DNA of 64,000 nt from positions 62,001 through 126,000 of the forward strand of contig NZ_VOHQ01000008.1 of assembly GCF_009192765.1 (NCBI RefSeq), read 5' to 3'. This document shows, piece after piece, positions 43,082 to 50,822 of this stretch (position 1 is its first letter; every line of letters begins with the position of its first letter). The notes beneath the pieces were generated by a model. That model was not told the origin of the DNA. It did no database searches and saw only the letters and a list, made by a program, of their open reading frames with translations. The position numbers and the translations under genes are program-made. This DNA comes from Agriterribacter humi (GTDB lineage Bacteria; Bacteroidota; Bacteroidia; Chitinophagales; Chitinophagaceae).

Positions 43082-43399
43082 ATGGCGTACAAATACAGTT
43101 TTGATCCTATTGCAGCTAATGAATATGAGAAAGCGTTTGATTGGTATGAAGAAAAAAGTTCAATTGCTGCCGACGGGTTGATTGTGGCGGTTCAGGATGC
43201 TATAACCGCTATATGTGCCAACCCTAACAGATACCGCAATACATATAAAAACTTGCATGAAATAGCGCTCAAAAAATATCCCTACAACCTGGTTTACTAT
43301 ATTGATGAAAGCCGGAAACTCATTACAATCACGTCTCTCTATCATCACAAGCGGGATCCCAAAGGGAAATACAAAAAGCGAAAATCAGGGAAAAAATAA
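43082..43399 (+). CDS. ParE/RelE-family toxin
   Basis: 105 residues. Typical features: 'YSFDPIAANEYEKAFDWYEE' (first helix pair), 'VAVQDAITAICANPNRYRNTYKNLHEIALKKYPYNLVYYI' and the terminal 'LITITSLYHHKRDPKGKY' with the H-x-x-R-x-P type end of RelE/ParE toxins. It probably targets gyrase or ribosome-bound mRNA; which of the two cannot be told from sequence. Operon with the antitoxin, 2-base gap. Lies between family-II repeat copies. Confidence 0.85.
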   Translation: MAYKYSFDPIAANEYEKAFDWYEEKSSIAADGLIVAVQDAITAICANPNRYRNTYKNLHEIALKKYPYNLVYYIDESRKLITITSLYHHKRDPKGKYKKRKSGKK

Positions 43400-43403
43400 A
43401 ATC

Positions 43404-43602
43404 AGGTTTATTCATTCCCGGATAAGTCCATAAAAGCGTTGCCAGCTTTTCCGTGTTTTTCCATCGGATGATTTCATCTGGCATTACCGCATGGCTTGGC
43501 ATTTTTATCTTTTCTTCCGGCAAAGCATAAAATTGTTCATCTTCTTTTAGCTTGTAAAATTTCTGGTGCGTAAGCAGGACTCTGCGAGGTGGAGTACGAA
43601 TG
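43404..43602 (-). pseudogene. Possible gene fragment (unknown)
   Basis: The minus strand reads about 66 protein-like codons ('RRVLLTHQKFYKLKEDEQF', 'PSHAVMPDEIIRWKNTEKL') with no start codon in context, and its open frame runs on into the antisense of the toxin gene. Probably a decayed 3' part of an unrecognised gene. The remainder up to 43781 shows no gene. Confidence 0.3.
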
Positions 43603-43781
43603 TATCATAATATTCCTATGGATTCACAGATTTCTCGTACCCCAGAATACCAGGTAGAGAAACCCAGGTGAATTGCATTACTAATGTTGAACATAGCACC
43701 GCTGCTTGTCATGCCGACCAAAGGAGGCATCTGCTCAAACACTTCTCTGCTACTAAAAACGCTGATGGAAGTATTTCACGA

Positions 43782-43845
43782 TGACGAAGTCTCCAATTTC
43801 GTACACAGTATGTTCTTCCTGGACGCTGTCCCGTAAAATGATAAC
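43782..43845. repeat. Family-II repeat copy
   Basis: GACGAAGTCTCCAATTTCGTAC, CAGTATGTTCTTCCTGGAC, CTGTCCCGTAAAATGATAAC. The centre GGAC-GCT-GTCC is a short hairpin. It closes the interval that contains the toxin-antitoxin pair. Confidence 0.65.
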
Positions 43846-43911
43846 GCCAGGAAACCTAACCTACAACTGCTTAAGCTTGGTACAAAAGCATTGCATCTCT
43901 CCGATAATAGC

Positions 43912-44679
43912 TTATTGGGGTAATTGAAATATCAACGGCTGCCGCCTGAAGGCCTTAACGAGCTTGCCGTCCTGGTGTGCCGGCCGCCATTTGGGTGAAT
44001 CTTTTATAAGACGCATGGCTTCTTCATCGAGTGAATATTCAATGGACCTCAATATCGTGATATCGCTGGTGGTGCCATCGGTATTTACTACAAACTGGAG
44101 CAAAAGACTACCTTCTTTTTTCAAATTTCTTGCACGATCCGGGAAATTGATGTTTTTCTGAATATACTTCCCCCAGTCTTCTGTTCCTCCTTTAAACACT
44201 GCTTCCACTTCCCCCCAATGTTTTTCTGTTTCCGCTTTCTTCCTGTTTTCCTCTCTTTCCGCTTCTATTGAAGCCAGATCCATACGGGTAACCAGCTTAC
44301 CCATCTCATATTTTTCTTTCTTCCAAAGCGTAAAGGAATCCGTGTAATAATACCACCAATCATTCTTTTTACCTTCGAATGTGTAACCGGAAGAATCCAT
44401 TTGTCCATCCGCGCCATAGTATGTAAATGCACCATGCGGAATATTGGTTTCTTTGTCTTTGTAGGTTTCTATTGATAATAAAGGTCCGTCGAATTGATAA
44501 TATTTCCATTCATACGCAGTATCTCCAAGTTTTTGCTGACAGGCCAGGTACTTAGCTTCTTCCAGCTTACAGCCTTTCCAGTTCTGGTCAAAAACGTAAA
44601 GGGTCACATTCTTTTTGGATGTTTGGGCTTGGGAGGTGATAGCAGATAGTAAAAAAACGCAGATAAACAGTGCTTTCAT
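43912..44679 (-). CDS. Exported protein with C-terminal TonB domain
   Basis: 255 residues with a signal peptide (MKALFICVFLLSAITSQAQ). The middle has a MORN-like turn-rich segment ('NIPHGAFTYYGADGQMDSSGYTFEGKKNDWW'). The C-terminal ~85 residues are a TonB_C/energy-transducer domain: 'NINFPDRARNLKKEGSLLLQFVV', 'GTTSDITILRSIEYSLDEEAM' and 'SPKWRPAHQDGKLVKAFRRQPLIFQLPQ'. Unlike TonB there is no N-terminal membrane anchor; a cleavable signal replaces it, so it is a periplasmic TonB-like protein. Its start faces the histidine kinase across repeat-rich spacer. Confidence 0.8.
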   Translation of the reverse strand: MKALFICVFLLSAITSQAQTSKKNVTLYVFDQNWKGCKLEEAKYLACQQKLGDTAYEWKYYQFDGPLLSIETYKDKETNIPHGAFTYYGADGQMDSSGYTFEGKKNDWWYYYTDSFTLWKKEKYEMGKLVTRMDLASIEAEREENRKKAETEKHWGEVEAVFKGGTEDWGKYIQKNINFPDRARNLKKEGSLLLQFVVNTDGTTSDITILRSIEYSLDEEAMRLIKDSPKWRPAHQDGKLVKAFRRQPLIFQLPQ

Positions 44680-44742
44680 TCTTTATAATTATGAATGGCA
44701 ATTTAAATGATTTATTGTAATACCCGCTGCGTTAGCGCGAAA

Positions 44743-44893
44743 GTTTTGAACCACGGAGACCGAGAGGCACGGAGTTGCATGGATGGTTTTTTGAGCAATT
44801 AACTTGTTCCTTCTTTGCGCCCCTGCTCCATTGCGTTCTCCGCCTGCCCGAATGACGCGGTCGGGCGGGCGTGAAATATTGAATCATCTTTTG
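44743..44893. repeat. Family-III repeat, copy 2 with inserted REP-like hairpin
   Basis: Same ordered words as 42404-42528 (GAACCACGGAGACC, GTTGCATGGA, CTTCTTTGCG, TTGCGTTCTC, GTGAAATATTGAATC). Between TTCTCCGC and CGTGAAATATTGAATC it carries an extra ~27-base hairpin: CTGCCCGA, loop, TCGGGCGGG. The hairpin is absent from copy 1. Confidence 0.7.
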
Positions 44894-45055
44894 CGTCCCA
44901 CCCGCTATCCCGCAAATGATCCTGCCGTTTAAACCCGGCGTATAATTGTTTGAGCGTAGTATTATTGAAGCAGGATGAAATATATTTCACGATTTGCATT
45001 ATATTTAGTTACAGGTTTCCACAGCTTGCCGCGCTAACGTTGCATCACAACCACC

Positions 45056-46906
45056 ATGAATATTCATAAGGCCACCGCTCTTATTACGCTGTTATTTATT
45101 GCAGTTGTATCATCTTTTGCCCAGGAGCCATCTTTTTTTTCTGATAGCTTTTACTCTTTTTCTTCCCATATACCTCCGGGTGCCATTCATATAAATCCCT
45201 CAGATATTCATTATTCCAGTTATGATGGGCAAAAAATTGATTTTGGAATAGTAACGTACAATAAGTGGTGCTATATTGTAATAAAGGCCGGATCATCCTC
45301 CGGTCATGAAAGATATGTTTTGTCTGTTGATAATACCAGTCTCGACACTGTTTTGCTGTTCGGCCTAACAAGTGATGGCACAAAACAAATAGCATATAGC
45401 GGGGGAAACCTGGTGCCATACGATCGCAACAGGAAATATGTATGGCATACCATGTTACTTAGCCTGGATAAAGAGGACACATACTATCTTGCCGCATTTC
45501 AGGATCAGGGTAAAAATGTGAATGTGGGTTATAAAATAATGACCGCTGATAACCTGGATAAGTTATACGTAGGGTTTGACCGGCTTATCTGGTTCTACCT
45601 CGGCACAGTTTTTCTCATCATCATTGCAGTGTTATCTGGCTGGATTATTTTCAAAAATATCGCATTGGGTTATTATGCGCTGTATATCGTTAGCGTCACT
45701 TCATGGATACTCGCTCATTATGGCTATTTGTACCCCATGCTCTTTCCGGGGTTCCCTGTGCTTAATGGCATTATAAAGCCCTTATCCATTGTATGCGGAC
45801 TGCTGTCATTTTGCAGGCTTTTAGATTCACTGTTTAAGCGCATCCTGGATAATGATAAAATCAGTCAAACCATACTCAGGTGTATTACCTGGTCTGCTGT
45901 GGTTATGCCGGTCACATTGACCATCTATTATTTTTTACCTGGAATGACACTGCTGCCCGCGCTGTTCAATGTAGGATGGCATACTTATTTTGTTTTATCG
46001 TTTGCATGCATTTTACTGGTGCTAATACGATTGTTTGAAAAGAGCATCACTGTCCGGCTGTTTGCATTAGCTATGGGGGTTATGGTGATCATGGCGATAC
46101 AGCAGGTGTTGTCAAACGCAGGTTTTTTTTATGTTGCTCTTTTGAATGATCACGGCATGCTGCTCACGAGCATAGCAGAAATGCTGGTGCTTACCTGTGC
46201 CACTTTTTTGAATATATGGGAAGATAAAAAGCACGTAGCGGTGCATGTTGTACAATTGGAAGAAGCGCATTCCCGCACATTGGAACAATTGGTAACGGTG
46301 CAGGATAGTGAACGTAAAAGGATTGCCGGCGAACTGCACGACAGCATTGGCCCCATGCTGGCGGCTATAAAAATAAATTTTTTAAGGGTAGCCAAAGCAA
46401 GGCTCCGGAATGACGCCTCAGATTTGCTTGTAGCAAAAACGGAAGAGATAATTGATGGTTCTATGATGGAAATAAGGGACATGTCGCACCAGCTTATGCC
46501 CAAAGGACTTTCTTCGGAAGGGCTGGTAGTTTCTTTGTCTAAGTACTTCGAAAATCTTCAGGAGGCGTATAATATACCAGTTCAGTTTAAGCATGATATT
46601 ACTACATCGTTGCATACAGATGTTCAGTTGAACGTATACAGGATCATGTGCGAGCTGGTTTTAAATGCAGTAAAACACAGCGATGCCTCTCAAATTTCCG
46701 TGTCTATAGAAACCCCTGATGGTGCTATCGTTTCTATGGTAGAGGACAACGGTCGCGGATTTGATCCTTTGCAAATAAGCGATTCATCATTAGGATTGAA
46801 AAGCATTCGAAGCAGGGTGGATTACCTGAAGGGAGCAATGCAGATCGAATCTGCGGCCGGCAAGGGCGCTATTATTAAAATAATGATACCTGAAAAGAAT
46901 GATTAA
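45056..46906 (+). CDS. 7TMR-DISM sensor histidine kinase (NarL-type partner)
   Basis: 616 residues. Signal peptide, an extracellular beta-sandwich-like 7TMR-DISM domain (~25-170), seven membrane helices (~175-395), a short coiled coil (KKHVAVHVVQLEEAHSRTL), then HisKA_3 with 'RKRIAGELHDSIGPMLAAIK' (His428) and an HATPase_c with 'LNAVKHSDAS' (N box), 'EDNGRGFDPL' (G1) and 'GLKSIRSRVDYL' (G2). It should phosphorylate a LuxR-type regulator such as the convergent gene. Divergent from the TonB-domain gene; the stop shares bases with the response regulator's stop. Confidence 0.93.
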   Translation: MNIHKATALITLLFIAVVSSFAQEPSFFSDSFYSFSSHIPPGAIHINPSDIHYSSYDGQKIDFGIVTYNKWCYIVIKAGSSSGHERYVLSVDNTSLDTVLLFGLTSDGTKQIAYSGGNLVPYDRNRKYVWHTMLLSLDKEDTYYLAAFQDQGKNVNVGYKIMTADNLDKLYVGFDRLIWFYLGTVFLIIIAVLSGWIIFKNIALGYYALYIVSVTSWILAHYGYLYPMLFPGFPVLNGIIKPLSIVCGLLSFCRLLDSLFKRILDNDKISQTILRCITWSAVVMPVTLTIYYFLPGMTLLPALFNVGWHTYFVLSFACILLVLIRLFEKSITVRLFALAMGVMVIMAIQQVLSNAGFFYVALLNDHGMLLTSIAEMLVLTCATFLNIWEDKKHVAVHVVQLEEAHSRTLEQLVTVQDSERKRIAGELHDSIGPMLAAIKINFLRVAKARLRNDASDLLVAKTEEIIDGSMMEIRDMSHQLMPKGLSSEGLVVSLSKYFENLQEAYNIPVQFKHDITTSLHTDVQLNVYRIMCELVLNAVKHSDASQISVSIETPDGAIVSMVEDNGRGFDPLQISDSSLGLKSIRSRVDYLKGAMQIESAAGKGAIIKIMIPEKND

Positions 46907-47541
46907 AGCCTGATCAATCCCATATTGTTGGCTTTGAGTACTAAGCCGATACGGTTTTTGACATTAAATTTTTCAAAGAGCCTGCCACGGTAAGTATCTA
47001 CTGTGGATTCACTTAAAAACATTTTTTCAGCGATTGCTGTATAGCTTAGGTCAGTGCACATATATTGAAGTAATTCCTTCTCGCGGTCTTTCAGTTCCGG
47101 AATAGTGCTGGTATTTTTTTTTGATACCTGCTGGCTGATCTGTTTGGTGATGAGGGGTGTATAATAAAAGCCGTATTTTACCACCGCCTGCAATGCGTTC
47201 AATAACTCTTCGGCGCTCACACTCTTCAGCAGGTATCCCTTAACACCGTATTGAAGCATTTTAATAATGCTGTTATCATCATTCTCCATCGTAAGAGCAA
47301 GCACATTTGCTGGCATATTGTTTTGAAACAGCCATTCGGCTACTTCAATACCATTTTTGCCGGGCATATTGATATCAAGCAGTAAAATTTGCGGTTGATT
47401 ATCTTTTTGCTTAAGTATCTCAATGGCTTTGTCTCCATCCTGGGCAGTCCAGGTAACGCTGAACCCTTCAAAGTCGTTAATGAGCGCTTCCAGGGAGTCA
47501 CAGAATATTTTATGGTCGTCTGCAATAGCTACGGTAGTCAT
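46903..47541 (-). CDS. NarL/FixJ-type response regulator
   Basis: 212 residues from ATG at 47541 (MTTVAIADDHKIFCDSLEALI). The frame is open upstream to 47730 but those residues do not belong to a receiver domain. Receiver: 'VAIADDHK', phosphoacceptor Asp in 'ILLLDINMPGKNGIEVAE', and 'YLLKSVSAEELLNALQ'. C-terminal LuxR HTH: 'LKDREKELLQYMCTDLSYTAIAEKMFLSESTVDTYRGRLFEKFNVKNRIGLV'-like segment, beginning 'PELKDREKEL' and ending 'LVLKANNMGLIRL'. It regulates transcription after phosphorylation, most likely by the kinase at 45056-46906. The two genes converge. Confidence 0.93.
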   Translation of the reverse strand: MTTVAIADDHKIFCDSLEALINDFEGFSVTWTAQDGDKAIEILKQKDNQPQILLLDINMPGKNGIEVAEWLFQNNMPANVLALTMENDDNSIIKMLQYGVKGYLLKSVSAEELLNALQAVVKYGFYYTPLITKQISQQVSKKNTSTIPELKDREKELLQYMCTDLSYTAIAEKMFLSESTVDTYRGRLFEKFNVKNRIGLVLKANNMGLIRL

Positions 47542-47699
47542 TTGTATAGCAATAGGTATTAAAGATAAAGAAGATTGTAAAAGGGAAAGCCTGAAAGATA
47601 TCATGGTTTTTCCTGATGGAATTTGGAGGTTATTCATGAAGAAAGCGTTTAAATGGGGGAGTAGCTTTGGTAAGACAAAAGCGCTCTCCCTGAAATAGC

Positions 47700-48181
47700 A
47701 ATTGATAAAGAGCTTTCCTTCAAAAGACAATATCCTCTACAATTCCTGCCGTACCCCCCAATGCCCGTTTAAAAACGGTAAATATCCCGTAGCCACACTT
47801 AATAGTCATTTTATTTTTACTTTGTCAGATAAGAAAGAAACACAGCATGGGACGTTTACGCCCCTTGGGTTTTCTTCCTGGGTTTCTTACGCCCAGTTAA
47901 CTTATGGATTACATTATAACGGGTATGAATGTTATGCAGATGAAGGAAATAACCAAAGCAATCTCTTTAGGCTTGATAGTGGCAGATGCTTTGATAACTA
48001 AGGTATACGAACAAGTATTGGTACTACGAAATGGTATGGCTTTTTCGGCTTTTCGGTTGATTGATTAAACGCTAAAATTCCCACGGCTTATTACCTGCAG
48101 CAAAACGGGCAACCTGAAATTACAGGAACAGAGAAGCTGCCGTATAAGAATTTTCAGGTTAAGATAAATTTTGCGCTGTAG
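47700..48181 (+). pseudogene. Degraded 3' part of an outer-membrane-barrel gene
   Basis: Noncoding spacer of 810 bases lies between the response regulator and the membrane protein. Near its end, 48088-48181 reads on the plus strand 'AYYLQQNGQPEITGTEKL' then 'YKNFQVKINFAL' and a stop, the look of a last barrel strand with a hydrophobic end. Earlier segments read 'FTPLGFSSWVSYAQLTYG' in another frame. Several stops and frame changes are needed to link them, so this is a relic, not an active gene. Confidence 0.35.
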
Positions 48182-48351
48182 GGTATAGGTAAGTAAAAGT
48201 AAGGCACGTGTCTGACTATGCACAAACCAAACGCGGCCAAACCTGTGCCAGCGAGGGGTTCCTTGAAGCTCGAGAAAATTATTTTTGAATTAGTTGAAAC
48301 GTCCTTATCCTTTCAATTGCCTCAGTTGTTGTAATCTCAAAACTTTCTACT

Positions 48352-49863
48352 ATGTTCAACAATGTAGCTTTAGATGTTTTTATAGGATTGGTATTTGTGT
48401 TCCTGCTGTATAGCCTGATGGCTACAATCATACAAGAGATAATTGCTACACGATTTGCATTTCGAGCCAAAGTGTTGGAAAAGGCAATCCTTAGAATGCT
48501 GGAGGATGGGAAAACAGCGAAGGACATTCCTTATATGGACAGGATTGTCGGAATTCTGCATCTTTTTAATCTTAAAAGTATACTTAAAAACAAAAAAGTA
48601 GCTCCCTGGTTTTATGCCCATCCTTTGATCAAATACCTGGCAGAGGACAATTGGTACAGTAAGCCGGCTTACATTACCTCAGCTAATTTTGCCAAGGTAA
48701 TGCTTGATCTGCTGAAAGGGTTTGACCAGCCGGCCTCGCAAAGCCTTCAGGCAATTCATGATTCTGTCATGGCGGGTGTGATACATAAATTACCTATCAG
48801 TTTGAGCGACATTGCTAACCCTGCCATAAAGAAAATCATAAATACCACTGCAGAAACAACTGGAGAAACCATAGAAATCAATCAAAGCACAGCGCTTTTT
48901 CTTAAATCGCTCTGGGAAGATTCCGGTGCAGACATAACTGTTTTCCAGGGAAAGCTGGAGCAATGGTTTAATGATATGATGGAGCGTGCCACCGGCTGGT
49001 TTAAAAAATATACCCGGATAGTACTTTTCGTCATTGGTTTTGCACTTGCCTATTTCTTTAATGTTGATTCATTAGCCATTCGCCGGATCCTTACCACCAA
49101 CCGCACTGCGCGGGAACAGATGGTACAAATGGCTATTGCCAGCCAGGAGCATTTAAATCCGGATAAATTATTAACAGGAGATAGCAGCCGCCTGGATTCT
49201 ACTTATAATCTGGTAGCTGCAGATGCAGCGAGGGCAAATGATGTGTTGGGCCTGGGAAGACCCTGGAAAGATACCATGAGTATGTGGAAAGACAGCCTGA
49301 AATGTGGTGATTTTAAAAACAGGTTAGCGGCTTTGGAACAGGTAATTGCTGTAACGCAGGATACCATTGATCAAATGAATAATAAACTGGATAATTCAAA
49401 ACGGTTGGTAAAGGCTCTTTTATTAAAAAAAGATACCTTAAAAAATACGGCTGACAGTATTCGTATAGTTGACAGTATTGGTTTACTTCAACAGTCCATC
49501 CAAAGCGACAATGCAACGCTTACAAAGGTTTCAGCCCCACTGGTGGAATATAACCGGATGAAATTTTTTAAAGAGCGAAGTGAATATATCCAAAATACAA
49601 TAGGCGATAAATGGAATTTTTACAGTCCCAACCAGGCGGGCGGCTGGGAAACCTTCTTCGGCTGGATCATCACAGCCCTGGCCATTATGCTTGGCGCACC
49701 CTTCTGGTTTGACCTGTTGAGTAAACTGATTAGTCTGAGAGGCACGGGTACTAAAATAGATTCTGAAAATAGTGGACAACCCAAACCCCTTATTGCAACC
49801 ACACCTGCCAGTACAGCAAGCCCTTCTACTAACAATAATGCAGACCAGGAGGCTGTAGGATAA
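48352..49863 (+). CDS. Uncharacterised integral membrane protein with central coiled coil (accessory operon, gene A)
   Basis: 503 residues. One membrane helix at the N-terminus (VALDVFIGLVFVFLLYSLMATII), then 'QEIIATRFAFRAKVLEKAILRML' and a long soluble part. A second helix near 225-240 (IVLFVIGFALAYFFNVDSLAI) is followed by a ~170-residue region with heptad-like 'ITQDTIDQMNNKLDNSKRL...' character. A last pair of hydrophobic segments carries 'WETFFGWIITALAIMLGAPFWFDLLSKLISLRG', and there is a Ser/Thr/Ala-rich tail. From memory, the motif GAPFWFDLL-x-K-L-x-x-L-R-G-x-G is seen in many uncharacterised bacterial membrane proteins. Gene B begins 3 bases after its stop. Confidence 0.7.
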   Translation: MFNNVALDVFIGLVFVFLLYSLMATIIQEIIATRFAFRAKVLEKAILRMLEDGKTAKDIPYMDRIVGILHLFNLKSILKNKKVAPWFYAHPLIKYLAEDNWYSKPAYITSANFAKVMLDLLKGFDQPASQSLQAIHDSVMAGVIHKLPISLSDIANPAIKKIINTTAETTGETIEINQSTALFLKSLWEDSGADITVFQGKLEQWFNDMMERATGWFKKYTRIVLFVIGFALAYFFNVDSLAIRRILTTNRTAREQMVQMAIASQEHLNPDKLLTGDSSRLDSTYNLVAADAARANDVLGLGRPWKDTMSMWKDSLKCGDFKNRLAALEQVIAVTQDTIDQMNNKLDNSKRLVKALLLKKDTLKNTADSIRIVDSIGLLQQSIQSDNATLTKVSAPLVEYNRMKFFKERSEYIQNTIGDKWNFYSPNQAGGWETFFGWIITALAIMLGAPFWFDLLSKLISLRGTGTKIDSENSGQPKPLIATTPASTASPSTNNNADQEAVG

Positions 49864-49866
49864 ATT

Positions 49867-50766
49867 ATGGCACAACTGAAAGTTATAGTAAATAAACTCA
49901 ACAGAAGGAGAACGCCAATAGTTGATTTTGGTGAAAAAGCAAACATTAGTGGTACCGTATCCAAAGGTTATTTATTTGTGAGTGTACAGGAGATAACAAA
50001 CGACCTGGGCAAATGGTATATGGATAGAGATGGCTATTATTATTGGGGCGGCGGCGTTACGATCATCAGCCTTAATGACCCTGTAGTTCCCCAGGATAAT
50101 TCTGCAAACAGGGTAGCGGGGAAAGCAGTAATTCCTCTGCCTCATACTACCCCTCAGGAACTTCCTTTGAGTCGCAATAAATGTTTACTAACAGCCGAAT
50201 GGCTGCAACAACATTATGGTGATAAATGCCAGGCCGTTACCGAGGAGACGCCATTTACCAAAGAACTTTTATACGCCATTGCCTGCCAGGAAACCGCCAT
50301 TTATTTTTATGACTGGACCAAAGACCATACCCCTGACGAAGTGTTGGGTAGGTGCGTATTTGATGCATCAGGAGATGTCAATGGAACCCGGCGGGCTTTT
50401 CCTAAAAACACCCCGGAATTTATAGCACGCTATGGACAAGACACAGCCAACATGTTAATAGCAGAAGCCAATAAAACCCGTGCTATGCGGGGCTTTGGCC
50501 CCAAGCACTGGGTGTATGCCGGGTATGGTTTGTTTCAGTATGATTTGCAATATATCCAAACGGATGAAACTTTTTTTACGCAAAAGCAATGGTATCAAAT
50601 GGATCATTGCCTCGAAAAAGTAATAAAGGAATTAAAAAGTAAATGGGCTGCCCATCCCAACGACCTTTTTCAAACGGTGAAGGCCTACAATGGAAGTGGC
50701 CCAAGGGCAGAAAATTATGCCAACAATGTGTTGCAATTCCTTGCATGGATTAGGCAGAGAACATAA
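49867..50766 (+). CDS. SH3b-like domain plus lysozyme-superfamily (lytic transglycosylase-like) domain (gene B)
   Basis: 299 residues, no signal peptide. Residues 1-70 are SH3b-like ('LKVIVNKLNRRRTPIVDFG', 'NDLGKWYMDRDGYYYWG'). They are closely similar to the N-terminus of gene C. The C-terminal ~200 residues resemble a goose-lysozyme/SLT fold: 'KELLYAIACQETAIYFY' (catalytic-Glu position), 'VYAGYGLFQYDLQYIQTD' (equivalent of A-M-G-L-M-Q) and 'FQTVKAYNGSGPRAENYANNVLQFL' (A-Y-N-x-G segment). Likely a peptidoglycan hydrolase. The lack of export signal means it must leave by another route or act on incoming cells or phage. Confidence 0.68.
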   Translation: MAQLKVIVNKLNRRRTPIVDFGEKANISGTVSKGYLFVSVQEITNDLGKWYMDRDGYYYWGGGVTIISLNDPVVPQDNSANRVAGKAVIPLPHTTPQELPLSRNKCLLTAEWLQQHYGDKCQAVTEETPFTKELLYAIACQETAIYFYDWTKDHTPDEVLGRCVFDASGDVNGTRRAFPKNTPEFIARYGQDTANMLIAEANKTRAMRGFGPKHWVYAGYGLFQYDLQYIQTDETFFTQKQWYQMDHCLEKVIKELKSKWAAHPNDLFQTVKAYNGSGPRAENYANNVLQFLAWIRQRT

Positions 50767-50822
50767 GAGCAGATAAACTTTTTAATAACAAATTGTATGG
50801 ATCATTTTACACAAACTGTACC

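Noticed and set aside
47542-47730. Longer start for the response regulator
   Set aside because: The extra 63 residues are not receiver-like; the domain begins exactly at ATG 47541.
47702-48001. Plus-strand 99-residue frame as a gene
   Set aside because: No export signal, no recognisable domain, poor start context; better explained as degraded spacer.
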